Shown: positions 17,106-26,010 of the stretch, piece by piece
Position numbering within the stretch: position 1 is the first letter of the stretch
Layout of the letters: every line of letters begins with the position of its first letter
Origin: CAZAPG01 sp964486935
GTDB taxonomy: Bacteria; Chloroflexota; Anaerolineae; 4572-78; J111
Direction: 5' to 3'
DNA length: 64,000 bases
NCBI GenBank assembly: GCA_964486935.1
Contig: CAZAPG010000005.1
Span: forward strand, 124,001-188,000
Program-made: the position numbers and the translations under genes
The notes under the pieces: generated by a model
Told to the model about the DNA's origin: nothing
Databases searched by the model: none
What the model saw: only the letters and a program-made list of their open reading frames with translations

Positions 17106-17900
17106 TTATTGGCCCTGCCACTGGGGAGAGCGTTTTTCAATAAAGGCGGCCATGCCCTCTTTTTGGTCCTGGGTGGCAAACAGCGCGGCAAAATAGCGCC
17201 GCTCCAGGTGCAGCCCCTCGCTAAGCGAAAGCTCAAAGGCGTGGTTGACGGCCTCTTTGGCCAGCCGCGCGGCGATGGGGGCGCGGGCGGCAATTTCGGC
17301 GGCCAGTTGCAGGGCCTGCGCCAGATATTGGTCAACGGGCGCAACGCGGTTGACCAGCCCGTAGCGCAGGGCTTCTTCGGCAGTGAGGCGGCGGTCGTTG
17401 AGCACTATTTCCATGGCAATGGCTTTGCCCACGGCGCGGGTAAGCCGCTGGGTGCCACCCGCTCCGGGGATAACGCCGATGTTGATTTCCGGCTGGCCAA
17501 AGCGGGCCGACTCGGAGGCGACAATCATATCGCAGGCCAGGGCCAGCTCGCAGCCACCGCCCAAACACCAGCCGCTCACGGCGGCAATAATTGGTTTGCG
17601 GATGGCCCGGAGTTTGTCCCAATAGTCAATAAAGGGGGCGTCTAGCATGCCCACCAGCGAGGCGTCGGCCATTTGCTTGATATCGGCGCCGGCGGAAAAG
17701 GCTTTGTCGCTGCCGGTGATGACCATGCAGCCGATGGCAGGGTCGGCATCGAAAATTTGCAGGGCCTGGGTTAGCTCGCTCATGGTTGGGCTGTTGAGAG
17801 CGTTGAGGGCTTCCGGGCGATTGATTTGAATCAGGCCCACCCTGCCCTCTAATCGAACAATGATATTATTATAATTTTGAGGAGAATTTTGCGTTGACAT
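17106..17900 (-). CDS. Enoyl-CoA hydratase/isomerase family protein
   Basis: 264-residue crotonase-fold enzyme. The oxyanion-hole region (SDKAFSAGADIKQM) and the second site (GWCLGGGCELALACD) are intact. The two catalytic Glu positions of enoyl-CoA hydratase are plausible in GQPEINIGVIPGAGGTQRL, which contains one of them. Hydrates trans-2-enoyl-CoA in beta-oxidation or a related pathway. I chose the ATG preceded by GGTGGGG; an upstream in-frame extension of 20 residues is poorly conserved in style. Next to a BTAD regulator and, across the divergent region, an acyl-CoA synthetase: a fatty or aromatic acid theme. Confidence 0.92.
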   Translation of the reverse strand: MSTQNSPQNYNNIIVRLEGRVGLIQINRPEALNALNSPTMSELTQALQIFDADPAIGCMVITGSDKAFSAGADIKQMADASLVGMLDAPFIDYWDKLRAIRKPIIAAVSGWCLGGGCELALACDMIVASESARFGQPEINIGVIPGAGGTQRLTRAVGKAIAMEIVLNDRRLTAEEALRYGLVNRVAPVDQYLAQALQLAAEIAARAPIAARLAKEAVNHAFELSLSEGLHLERRYFAALFATQDQKEGMAAFIEKRSPQWQGQ

Positions 17901-17966
17901 ACCCCACCTGTGTATTTGGTTTGTGGGGCGTATAGTACTACAGGTTAGCGTTAGCGGCAACCGGCT

Positions 17967-18779
17967 TTAGACATACATAATGGCTTCAAACAGGCTTTTG
18001 GTCTCCGGCGAAACCGGGGCATCAAGTTCTTGTTGCAGAATATTTTGGCACCGTTCAAACTGGCGGGCAACATCCATTTTGTTGTTCAGGGCGGCGTGAG
18101 CGCGCATGGCCTGGCGGTGAACTTCCTCCAGGCAGGCATCTTGTTTGAGCGCCTGCTGGCAGTATTGTAATGCTGTGGCGTAGTCGCCGGTTTCCAGCCT
18201 AAATTCTATCAGCTTGAGGATGGCGCTCACATAAGCCCGGTATAATCTTTCTCTTTCCGGCCAAACCCAAACGCCGTCGATATCAACCAGATAAGGCCCC
18301 TGGTACAGGTTAACAGCGGCCCGGTAAGCCTGGGCCTGCTGGCGGGTGTCGGTGGCGGATTCGGCGCGGGCAATTTCTTGCCAAAACCTTTCCACATCGT
18401 AATCATACTTCAATTGCCGGTTGAAGCAGTACAGTTCTTCGTCGGGGTCAAATAGAACCACATCTTTATCCAGAGCGCGGCGCAGCCGGTAAATTGCATT
18501 TTTAAATTTAGCTTTCACCTGTTGGGGCGTACTATGAGGCCAGAGCGCAGCGCCGATGGCATCTTGATTGAGACCATCTGTCCGGGTAAGCAAAAAGAAA
18601 AAAAGTTCGCGGACTCGCCGCTGCGTTTGCCAATCGCGGCAGGTTATGGCGGCGTCATCAAGCAGCACATTGGTTACGCCTAACCCTTGAATGGTTAACC
18701 TGAACCGGCCGGACAGGGCTGCGATGTTGGTCCACGTAATCTGGTTGAATAAATTGGGAGCTAGCGACATGATGCTCAC
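17967..18779 (-). CDS. BTAD-containing (SARP-like) transcriptional regulator
   Basis: 270 residues. Winged helix-turn-helix-like N-terminal part (about 20-110, with RRVRELFFFLLTRTDGLNQD and the ALWPHSTPQQVKAKFKNAIY region typical for SARP/OmpR-like DNA binding), followed by the bacterial transcriptional activator domain, a TPR-like helical bundle (about 125-260, LYQGPYLVDIDGVWVWPERE). Activates nearby genes in many actinobacteria and Chloroflexota. It is divergent from the acyl-CoA synthetase operon across a 339-base region and upstream of the enoyl-CoA hydratase on its own strand, so either may be its target. No ATPase or sensor domain is attached. Confidence 0.88.
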   Translation of the reverse strand: MSIMSLAPNLFNQITWTNIAALSGRFRLTIQGLGVTNVLLDDAAITCRDWQTQRRVRELFFFLLTRTDGLNQDAIGAALWPHSTPQQVKAKFKNAIYRLRRALDKDVVLFDPDEELYCFNRQLKYDYDVERFWQEIARAESATDTRQQAQAYRAAVNLYQGPYLVDIDGVWVWPERERLYRAYVSAILKLIEFRLETGDYATALQYCQQALKQDACLEEVHRQAMRAHAALNNKMDVARQFERCQNILQQELDAPVSPETKSLFEAIMYV

Positions 18780-19118
18780 TACAATTGATTGTTATATCCA
18801 AATTTATTAAAAAATGGGGTGATGCATAAAAAGGGGCAACAAAATACCCAGGAAAGCCCGGATAAATTTCAATTTTATGAAAAATTTTGATTTTTGCAAA
18901 ACCTGCCGGTGTGTCCAGATTTCCTAAAGTCTGGACACACCGGGGGATTCCCCTTCGACTTTGCTCAGAACAAGCTGCACAATTTATTGGTGACATTCAT
19001 CACTAGACCAGAACAGCATCCTCAGGTATACTTACGGGGAGCAGGGGCATGATTTGCCGCAGGCTAACCTTTGCCTTTGCTAAAGTGTACTGACCTTACA
19101 AAACGGAGTACCCATTCA
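18780..19118. other. Divergent intergenic region with palindromic repeat
   Basis: Holds a perfect 14-base inverted repeat (separate entry), a small GGGG-ATT-CCCC hairpin and a following CCTTCGAC..GCTCAGAAC segment of the kind found as dispersed sequence in many bacterial genomes. No open frame or RNA gene recognised. Promoters for both flanking genes are expected here but none is clear. Confidence 0.6.
18906..18943. repeat. Palindromic intergenic repeat, copy 1
   Basis: Perfect 14-bp arms CCGGTGTGTCCAGA and TCTGGACACACCGG around a 10-base loop (TTTCCTAAAG). A sequence with the same loop word and a similar right arm occurs near 57687-57715. Confidence 0.75.
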
Positions 19119-21227
19119 ATGCTTAACTCTTTCTTCAACCCTGAGTCCATCGCCATTATCGGCGCTTCAAGGACTGAAGGCAAGTTAGGCTACGCTATTT
19201 TAGCCAACATTGTTGAGAGTAAATTTTCCGGCGCTATTTACCCTATTAACCCCGCCGCCGATGAAATTCTTGGCTACAAAGTTTATCCCAATCTGGCCGG
19301 CGTTCCCGGCCCTGTTGGGTTGGCAGTGATTGTGGTACCGGCTCCGCAGGTAATGGAGGCTCTGGCCGATTGCGCCGCAAATAATGTAGGGGCAGTGATT
19401 GTTATTTCAGCCGGCTTTCGAGAAACGGGGCGCGAGGGCCTCAAGCTGGAACGCCAAATGGCGCAGATTGCCCAAAAACACAACATGCCAATTGTTGGCC
19501 CCAATTGCCTGGGGGTTATTGATACCATTGTGCCGTACAACGCCTCTTTTGCTGTGGGGATGCCTCGCCTGGGGCATATTGCCTTTATGTCGCAATCGGG
19601 GGCGCTGTGTACGGCCATTCTCGATGTGGCCCTGGCCCAAAATATTGGCTTCTCTCGATTTGTATCGCTGGGCAACAAGGCCCACCTGAACGAGCTGGAT
19701 TTTTTGCAAAGCTGGGCCGCCGATGACCAGAGCCGGGTGATTATGGCCTACCTTGAGGGGATTGTTGACGGCGAAAAATTTATCAAAGAAACCCGCCAAA
19801 TTACCAAACACAAGCCGGTTATTGCCATTAAAAGCGGCGTTACCAGCGGCGGCTCGCGGGCCGTATCCAGCCATACCGGCACCCTGGCCGGCTCCGAACG
19901 CGCTTACGAGGCCGCCTTTAAGCAGGCCGGCGTGTTGCGGGCCACATCTATTAGCGATTTGTTTGATATGGCCATTGCCTTTGCGCGTCAGCCTTTACCC
20001 AAAGGCAATCGCGTAGCCATTGTTACCAACGCCGGCGGCCCCGGCATTATGATGACCGACGCGCTGGAAAAAAGCGGGTTAAGCCTGGCCGGGTTGAGCA
20101 GCGCCACCCAGGCCCAACTTGCAAAGGCGCTGCCGGCCGCCGCCAGCGTGCTCAACCCGGTTGATGTGCTAGGCGATGCCCGCTCCGACCGCTACAAGGC
20201 CGCGTTTCAAGCCGTGCTGGCCGATGAAAACGTAGATGCCCTGGTAGTAATTTTGACTCCTCAATTTATGACCGAAATTGAGGAAACGGCCCAGGCCCTG
20301 GTTGAAGCCAGCGAGGCGCAGCCCAACAACCACCGCAAGCCGGTGCTGGCCTGCTTTATGGGCGAAGCCCACATGAAAGAGGCCCAACGTATCTTTTCCA
20401 GGCGCAATATTCCCTCCTACTCTGTCCCGGAACAGGCCGCCAAATCCATGCGGGCGATGGTCACTCAATTTGAGTGGATGAATGAACCTTTACCTCAGTT
20501 TGAAAATTTCAAGGCCGACCGGGAAACCGTGGCCAAAATTTTTGCTCAGGTTCGGGCCGATGGCCGGGTTCAAATTGGCGACGCCGAAAGCCGCGATATT
20601 TTGCAGGCTTACCACATTCGTATCCCCAAATCCAAATTGTGCGGCAATGCCGACGAGGCTGTAAATTTTGCCGAAGAGCTGGGCTATCCGGTGGTGATGA
20701 AAATTGCCTCGCCCGATATTTTGCACAAAACCGATGTGGGCGGGGTGCGGGTTGGCCTGCAAAGCGCCACCCATGTGCGCGACGCGTTTGACCTGATGAC
20801 TTACCGCGCCAGCAAATATCAACCCAATGCCCAAATTTGGGGCTGTCTGGTTCAGGAGCAGATACGGGGCGGCAAAGAAGTAATTTTGGGTATGAACCGC
20901 GACCCGCAGTTTGGCCCGCTGGTTATGTTTGGGCTGGGCGGCATTTATGTGGAAGTATTAAAAGATGTATCGTTTCGGGTAGCCCCGTTTGACCGTAAAG
21001 AGGCCATGGCCATGATTCACGAAATTCGCGGCTTTGGCCTGTTGCGGGGGGTGCGGGGCGACCCCCCCGCTGATTTGGACTCTATTGTCGATACGCTTCT
21101 AAAACTATCGCAACTGGTGACCGACTTTCCAGAGATTGTAGAAATGGACATCAACCCGCTGATAGTGTTTGAAAAAGGACGCGGTACTGTGGGGGTCGAC
21201 ATGCGACTAATCCTAAAATCTCAGTGA
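19119..21227 (+). CDS. NDP-forming acyl-CoA synthetase (acetate-CoA ligase, fused alpha-beta)
   Basis: 702 residues with all five domains of the ADP-forming acetyl-CoA synthetase family: CoA-binding Rossmann domain at the start (ESIAIIGASRTEGKLG), the two succinyl-CoA ligase-like domains with the phospho-histidine site SHTGTLAGSE, and a C-terminal ATP-grasp part (VQEQIRGGKEVILGMNRDPQFG, then EMDINPLIV). Makes ATP from acyl-CoA, ADP and phosphate, or runs in reverse. The start is the ATG after CGGAG; an earlier in-frame ATG 16 codons upstream gives an extension unlike the family. The next gene follows with an 11-base gap. Confidence 0.92.
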   Translation: MLNSFFNPESIAIIGASRTEGKLGYAILANIVESKFSGAIYPINPAADEILGYKVYPNLAGVPGPVGLAVIVVPAPQVMEALADCAANNVGAVIVISAGFRETGREGLKLERQMAQIAQKHNMPIVGPNCLGVIDTIVPYNASFAVGMPRLGHIAFMSQSGALCTAILDVALAQNIGFSRFVSLGNKAHLNELDFLQSWAADDQSRVIMAYLEGIVDGEKFIKETRQITKHKPVIAIKSGVTSGGSRAVSSHTGTLAGSERAYEAAFKQAGVLRATSISDLFDMAIAFARQPLPKGNRVAIVTNAGGPGIMMTDALEKSGLSLAGLSSATQAQLAKALPAAASVLNPVDVLGDARSDRYKAAFQAVLADENVDALVVILTPQFMTEIEETAQALVEASEAQPNNHRKPVLACFMGEAHMKEAQRIFSRRNIPSYSVPEQAAKSMRAMVTQFEWMNEPLPQFENFKADRETVAKIFAQVRADGRVQIGDAESRDILQAYHIRIPKSKLCGNADEAVNFAEELGYPVVMKIASPDILHKTDVGGVRVGLQSATHVRDAFDLMTYRASKYQPNAQIWGCLVQEQIRGGKEVILGMNRDPQFGPLVMFGLGGIYVEVLKDVSFRVAPFDRKEAMAMIHEIRGFGLLRGVRGDPPADLDSIVDTLLKLSQLVTDFPEIVEMDINPLIVFEKGRGTVGVDMRLILKSQ

Positions 21228-21238
21228 GGAGAGCTGAT

Positions 21239-22309
21239 ATGGCGGTGAATTTATATATAACCTCAACGCAAAACTTTTCTGGTAAAAGCGCCACGTGCGC
21301 GGCTGTAATGCAGCAAATGCGGCAAGATGGCTACAAAGTAGGCTATTTAAAACCCTTTAGCAGCGCTGCCAGAGTAATGGCCGAGAGCAGCATTGACGAA
21401 GACGCTCGCTTTTTTAAAGAGACATTTGATTTGTCGGAGCCGTTAGAAACTCTGGCGCCGGTTGTGGTTACCATTCAGCAGATGCGCAAAATATTGGCCG
21501 AAGGCGGCGCCGATTACAGCCAACTGGTCAAAGAAGTGGCGCAAACGGTTGGTCAAAATAAAGATGTAGTAATAATGGAAGGCAGTGACAACTTTCGCGA
21601 AGGGTACATTGTAAACCTGTCAATCAACGAGGTGGTAGCGCTGGTTGGGGCCAAAGTTATTACGGTAGTGGGTTATCAAAATAGTTTACAGGTTGTTGAC
21701 GACATATTAACTGCGTTAGACCGCCTGGGCGAAAATTTGGTAGGGGTTATTATTAACGCCGTCCCGGCTAACCGCCTTGATTATGTAAATGGTTTGGTGA
21801 AATCTTTTTTGCAGAAACAGAATGTAACGGTATTGGCAGTGTTACCCCAGGAAAGAATATTGAAATCCATTAGCGTAGGTGAAATTGCCCAGGCGTTACA
21901 AGGCGAGATGCTGCTGTGCTGCGGCTCCGCTACCGACCTGGTAGAAAATTTTCTGGTTGGCGCCATGGATGCCGAGCACGCGCTAAACTATTTTCGCCGC
22001 ATTACTAACAAGGCAGTTATTGTGGGCGGAGACCGGCCAGATATTCAGCTTTTGGCTTTGGAGACTTCTACCAAAGCCCTGATTTTAACCGGCAACTTTC
22101 ATCCCAACCCCATGATCGAGGCCAAAGCCGAAGAATTGGGAGTCGCCATTATCCTTTCTCCCCATGATACCCTGACCACCGTGGAAAAGGTTGAACAGTT
22201 TTTTAGCAAAAGCCGCTTTTATCAGGTTGAAAAAATGACTCGCTTTCAAGAAATGCTGGGCCAGGCCATGGATTTTAATGCTTTTTATAAAGCTATTGGG
22301 TTAAAATAA
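21239..22309 (+). CDS. BioD-like/DRTGG-domain protein (PTA N-terminal type)
   Basis: 356 residues. The N-terminal P-loop resembles BioD/CobB amidotransferases (YITSTQNFSGKSATCAAV), and the C-terminal part has the DRTGG-type fold (about 215-330) as in the N-terminal half of long phosphotransacetylases. The Pta catalytic domain itself is missing, so it cannot be a phosphotransacetylase. Translation starts at the ATG 8 bases after AGGAG. It follows the acyl-CoA synthetase in an operon and ends before a terminator. Likely a nucleotide-binding regulator of acetyl-CoA/acetate metabolism; this is inference. Confidence 0.8.
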   Translation: MAVNLYITSTQNFSGKSATCAAVMQQMRQDGYKVGYLKPFSSAARVMAESSIDEDARFFKETFDLSEPLETLAPVVVTIQQMRKILAEGGADYSQLVKEVAQTVGQNKDVVIMEGSDNFREGYIVNLSINEVVALVGAKVITVVGYQNSLQVVDDILTALDRLGENLVGVIINAVPANRLDYVNGLVKSFLQKQNVTVLAVLPQERILKSISVGEIAQALQGEMLLCCGSATDLVENFLVGAMDAEHALNYFRRITNKAVIVGGDRPDIQLLALETSTKALILTGNFHPNPMIEAKAEELGVAIILSPHDTLTTVEKVEQFFSKSRFYQVEKMTRFQEMLGQAMDFNAFYKAIGLK

Positions 22310-22340
22310 CAAAGCCTTCCCTATTTAATTTAAATGGATA

Positions 22341-22380
22341 AAACAGGCACAAATTAAACTTTGTGTCTGTTTTTGTTTTC
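22341..22380 (+). terminator. Intrinsic terminator after the BioD/DRTGG gene
   Basis: Stem AAACAGGCACAAA / TTTGTGTCTGTTT (one G-T pair) with a 6-base loop and a T-rich tail. Confidence 0.8.
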
Positions 22381-22428
22381 TTTAACAAAATTCTAACCAA
22401 TTTCAAACGCACTTCACATTAATTTGTG

Positions 22429-22457
22429 TTAAAGTTGGCTCATGCTGTCTATATAAC
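22429..22457 (+). promoter_or_regulatory. Possible promoter of the sulfotransferase cluster
   Basis: TTAAAG and TATAAC with a 17-base spacer in an AT-rich stretch. The -35 box matches only half of the consensus. Confidence 0.3.
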
Positions 22458-22533
22458 GATCCAGTTTTTAAGTATCCACGCACAATTACTGCCCCACACA
22501 GCGAAATTAATATTTTTAAGGTGAAGTAGAATT

Positions 22534-23328
22534 ATGCAACTCATATTCTTAACCGGTTTGCCCAGAACCGGTACTTCGTGGTCTGCGCGGACTATTGCCG
22601 AAGCCACCGGCAGCAAGTTGGCTAACGAGCCTTTCAACTGGAAATACCATCCAGAAAGCGTAGATTACCATATGAAGTATCTGCCCGCCGGTTCAGATGA
22701 TAAGGAGTTCATAAAAATTGCTCGCAAAGCAATCGGCCCTGAAGATCGAGTAATTTTAAAAGATGTCCACTGCTGCCTGGCTACTGAATACTTGTGGGAA
22801 CAACTGGAGCCGCTAATTGTAATAATTATTCGCCATCCGTGCGGCATGGCCAGTAGTTGGGCCAAACTAAAATTTGAGGTTGATTTCAGGCTGAACTTGC
22901 TACTTGACCAAAACCGGCTGATTAAAACTTATTTAAAGCCATTCAAAACTCACCTGCAAAGTTGCCAGGACTATTTCTTTCAACTGGGAGCCTATTGGGG
23001 GGCCGGTTATTATGTGTTACACCAAATAGCCGCAAAGCATCCCGATTGGCAATGGAGCACCCACGAAAGCCTGTGCCACCAACCTTCGGCCGGTTTTGAA
23101 AAGCTTTTAAACACCTTTGGCCTTGAAATGGGCCAGAATGGCTATATCTTTTTGCATGAGCACAATCGTGAACGTCAGGGTGAGGAAAGCCCTTTTTACC
23201 CGGCTCGAGTTACGGCCAGACAGCCGGGTAAATGGAAGCAAAGCCTCAGTGCAGAACAGATTGACCTGGTTCTAAAAGGGGCCGGCCCCTTTGGCGTTAT
23301 GGAGATATTTTATGCCGACGACCTTTGA
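22534..23328 (+). CDS. Sulfotransferase family protein
   Basis: 264 residues. The 5'-phosphosulfate loop of PAPS-dependent sulfotransferases opens the protein (LTGLPRTGTSWSARTI, residues 6-21), and the 3'-phosphate motif appears as IIIRHPCGMASSW near residue 100. Would transfer sulfate from PAPS to a hydroxyl or amine. No signal peptide, so it is cytoplasmic. First gene of the 22.5-30.6 kb cluster, 49 bases before the ABC substrate-binding lipoprotein. The acceptor is unknown. No PAPS synthesis genes are in the window. Confidence 0.85.
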   Translation: MQLIFLTGLPRTGTSWSARTIAEATGSKLANEPFNWKYHPESVDYHMKYLPAGSDDKEFIKIARKAIGPEDRVILKDVHCCLATEYLWEQLEPLIVIIIRHPCGMASSWAKLKFEVDFRLNLLLDQNRLIKTYLKPFKTHLQSCQDYFFQLGAYWGAGYYVLHQIAAKHPDWQWSTHESLCHQPSAGFEKLLNTFGLEMGQNGYIFLHEHNRERQGEESPFYPARVTARQPGKWKQSLSAEQIDLVLKGAGPFGVMEIFYADDL

Positions 23329-23377
23329 TAAGATGACCGGTCTGGAATTAATCCGGTAAAAAATAAGGGAGGGAATT

Positions 23378-24409
23378 ATGTTCTTTAAAGGTTATAAAAC
23401 CGGTTTTGTTTTACTAATCGTGGGATTATTTTTACAATCGTGCGCGTTTGGCGGGGGCGGAGCGCCGGTTGCGCCAGAACCGGTAACGTTAAAGGTAGCC
23501 ACGCTGCCCTATTTATCCTTTGCCCCGTTTTTTATTGCCCAGGAAGAAGGCTACTATACTGAGCAGGGGCTTGAGGTTGAATTTGTTGAACTGGTCAATA
23601 ATCAAGATATTATTCCAACCGTAAGTCAGGGCGAGGTAGACGTATCATCGGGGTTGGTGACGGTAGGCATTTTTAACACTATGGCCCGTGGCGGCAATAT
23701 TAAAATTGTTGCGGATAAAGGTTATGTTGACCCTGCCGCGTGCGACAGTATTGCGCTGGTTGCCCGTAAATCACTGGTTGAGGATGGACAATTAAATGAC
23801 CCGTCTCAGATTAAAGGCCGACTCATTAACGTAGTCCCAACTTCATGGTTAGAGTTTTACCTGGAGCAACTACTGGCTGCGGCCAACCTTACTATTGATG
23901 ATGTCAAACTTACCAGTATTCCCGTTCCGGCCCAAATAGAGGCGCTTGACCAGGGAACCCTGGACATGACTGCTCAAAACGAGCCATGGGTCAGGCGCCT
24001 GACCGATATGGGCCATCAGCCTGTTTTAACGCCACTTAACCAGTTGCTCCCAAATGCTCAATATGCCATAACGCTGTACGGTCCCAATCTGCTGGAAAAA
24101 AATCCCGAGGCCGGTCAGCGATTTATGGTGGCCTATCTTAAAGCGGTGCGGCAATATAACCAGGGTAAAACCGAGCGTAATATCGAGATTCTTGCCAAGT
24201 ACACGGGGTTAGATAAAGAAGTTCTGAACCAGATTTGCTGGTCAACTTTGCGTGACGACGGCCAAATTGACACGCAAAGTGTATTGGATTTTCAAAACTG
24301 GGCCGTCAATAAAGGTCTACTCGATACCGTGGTGTCAGCAGATAAGTTTTGGGACCCTGGCTTTGCAGAACAGGCCAACACATTGTTGAATGAGTCTGCC
24401 AGCAATTAA
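23378..24409 (+). CDS. ABC importer substrate-binding lipoprotein (SsuA/NMT1 type)
   Basis: 343 residues. Lipoprotein signal with Cys at about 22 (FLQSCAFGG), then the NMT1/SsuA-like fold: VTLKVATLPYLSFAPFFIAQ, EEGYYTEQGLEVEFVEL, and DVSSGLVTVG. Binding proteins of this type recognise sulfonates, taurine, thiamine precursors or nitrate; the ligand cannot be told from sequence. GGAGGG precedes the ATG. It forms a three-gene importer with the ATPase and permease that follow within 15 and 2 bases. Confidence 0.9.
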   Translation: MFFKGYKTGFVLLIVGLFLQSCAFGGGGAPVAPEPVTLKVATLPYLSFAPFFIAQEEGYYTEQGLEVEFVELVNNQDIIPTVSQGEVDVSSGLVTVGIFNTMARGGNIKIVADKGYVDPAACDSIALVARKSLVEDGQLNDPSQIKGRLINVVPTSWLEFYLEQLLAAANLTIDDVKLTSIPVPAQIEALDQGTLDMTAQNEPWVRRLTDMGHQPVLTPLNQLLPNAQYAITLYGPNLLEKNPEAGQRFMVAYLKAVRQYNQGKTERNIEILAKYTGLDKEVLNQICWSTLRDDGQIDTQSVLDFQNWAVNKGLLDTVVSADKFWDPGFAEQANTLLNESASN

Positions 24410-24424
24410 ACCGGGGTAAACTCA

Positions 24425-25201
24425 ATGGTTTTTACGTGTCAGCATGTAAGCAAAGCATACCTCGCCAGAACTGGAACCGTTTACGCTCTGGAAAATGTAA
24501 CTTTTAGCGTTGAAGAGCGCGAGTTTGTTTGCATTGTGGGGCCAAGTGGCTGCGGCAAAACCACTCTTTTAAAATTAATTGCCGGATTGATAGAGCCGAC
24601 CACGGGCAAAATAATTCTCCATTCAAACAGTCATCATCAGCAACTTAATAGCGCGCTGGTGTTTCAAGAGCACGGCCTGTTTCCCTGGATGACAGCACTG
24701 GATAACGTAGCCTTTGGGCTGGAAACTCAGGGTATAGGCCAGCGTGAGCGTAAAAACAGGGCCATGGCCTTTATTGAGCGAGTGGGCCTGGCTGCCTTTG
24801 CCAATAACTATCCGCACGAGCTATCGGTAGGGATGCGCCAGCGAGTTGGTATTGCCCGCGCGTTTGTAGCCAACCCGCGTATCCTTTTGATGGATGAACC
24901 TTTTGCTGCGTTAGACGCCCAAACCAAACTGGTGCTTCAGGACGAGTTGCTTCGGATTTGGAAAGACCACCAAAAATCGGTGGTTTATATTACCCACGAT
25001 ATTGAAGAGGCTATCAGGCTGGGTGATCGGGTGCTGGTAATGACCGGTCATCCCGGCCGAATTAGAGCCGAAATACCTATTTCTCTTGACCGGCCGCGGA
25101 TGTCATCGGTTAATATCGATGCAAAAGTAACGGAGATTAAATGGCACATCTGGAAAATGTTAGAGGAAGAAGTGCGACAGAATCTGGCGATAGCCGGCTG
25201 A
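24425..25201 (+). CDS. ABC importer ATP-binding protein (SsuB/TauB type)
   Basis: 258 residues. Walker A GPSGCGKTT (about 40-48), Q loop in LVFQEHGLFPW, signature ELSVGMRQRVGIARA (LSVGM in place of LSGGQ), Walker B ILLMDEPFAALD and H-loop His in VYITHDIEEA. This set is typical for the nitrate/sulfonate/taurine importer ATPases. It couples ATP hydrolysis to the adjacent permease. Transcribed between the binding protein and permease genes. Confidence 0.93.
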   Translation: MVFTCQHVSKAYLARTGTVYALENVTFSVEEREFVCIVGPSGCGKTTLLKLIAGLIEPTTGKIILHSNSHHQQLNSALVFQEHGLFPWMTALDNVAFGLETQGIGQRERKNRAMAFIERVGLAAFANNYPHELSVGMRQRVGIARAFVANPRILLMDEPFAALDAQTKLVLQDELLRIWKDHQKSVVYITHDIEEAIRLGDRVLVMTGHPGRIRAEIPISLDRPRMSSVNIDAKVTEIKWHIWKMLEEEVRQNLAIAG

Positions 25202-25203
25202 AA

Positions 25204-25986
25204 ATGGGTCTGCAATTTCTTCAATCGCGCCTGGAGCAGTGGTTGCCGCTGTTCATTACGGCAGCGGCAGTGGCAATTTGGCAGTGGCAGGTGCAGCAAG
25301 GCGGTTTATCGGCGTTGTTGTTTCCGGCGCCGTCAGATATTATTAAAACCTTTATGCGTTTGGCGGCAAACGGAGAATTAACAAGTAATCTGGCCGCCAC
25401 GCTGCAACGAGTCCTTTTAGGATTCTGTCTGGGTAGTTTTCCGGCCTTAATATTGGGGTTGCTTATGGGCTGGTCGCGCCGTCTGCATACTCTGGTTGAC
25501 CCCTTTGTAGGGGCGCTTCACCCCATTCCCAAAATTGCTATCTTGCCCTTGTTTATGGTTATTTTTGGTATTGGTGAAGCCCCAAAGGTAATTCTGGTTG
25601 CCGTAGCCGTATTCTTTCCTATGCTAATTAATACAGTAAGCGGCGTCAAACAAATCAGCCCCATTCATTTTGAGGTAGCCCAAAATTACGGGGCTACAAC
25701 TACCAGGGTTCTGTGGCGGGTAGTGCTGCCCGGCGCATTGCCACTGGTGCTAACCGGGGTACGCCTGGCTTTAAATATTGCCTTGTTGATTACTATTGCC
25801 GTTGAAGTGATAGCTGCCCACCAGGGGTTGGGCAAGATGGTCTGGTTTGCCTGGCAAACCATGCGCACCGAAGAACTTTACGTCAGTCTGGCTGTAACTG
25901 CGCTGTTGGGTATAGGTATCAACTCTGGCCTGTACCGTTTAGAAAGATATCTGGTTCCCTGGCAAGCCGGATACAACAATTCGTAA
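25204..25986 (+). CDS. ABC importer permease (SsuC type)
   Basis: 260 residues with about six hydrophobic segments and the BPD_transp_1 EAA loop (EVAQNYGATTTRVLWRVVLPGAL). The segment HPIPKIAILPLFMVIFGIGE is typical of the SsuC/TauC subfamily. The ATG 2 bases after the ATPase stop is chosen; a frame open further upstream would overlap the ATPase by 60 bases. Transports the ligand of the lipoprotein into the cytoplasm. The gene after it, 24 bases on, begins the biosynthetic part of the cluster. Confidence 0.92.
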   Translation: MGLQFLQSRLEQWLPLFITAAAVAIWQWQVQQGGLSALLFPAPSDIIKTFMRLAANGELTSNLAATLQRVLLGFCLGSFPALILGLLMGWSRRLHTLVDPFVGALHPIPKIAILPLFMVIFGIGEAPKVILVAVAVFFPMLINTVSGVKQISPIHFEVAQNYGATTTRVLWRVVLPGALPLVLTGVRLALNIALLITIAVEVIAAHQGLGKMVWFAWQTMRTEELYVSLAVTALLGIGINSGLYRLERYLVPWQAGYNNS

Positions 25987-26010
25987 TCAGCCTTATCGCC
26001 GGAGCAACTC

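Noticed and set aside
23378..25986. Assigning the importer to taurine or aliphatic sulfonate
   Set aside because: The Ssu/Tau family resemblance covers nitrate, thiamine precursor and other ligands, and no desulfonating oxygenase gene is adjacent.
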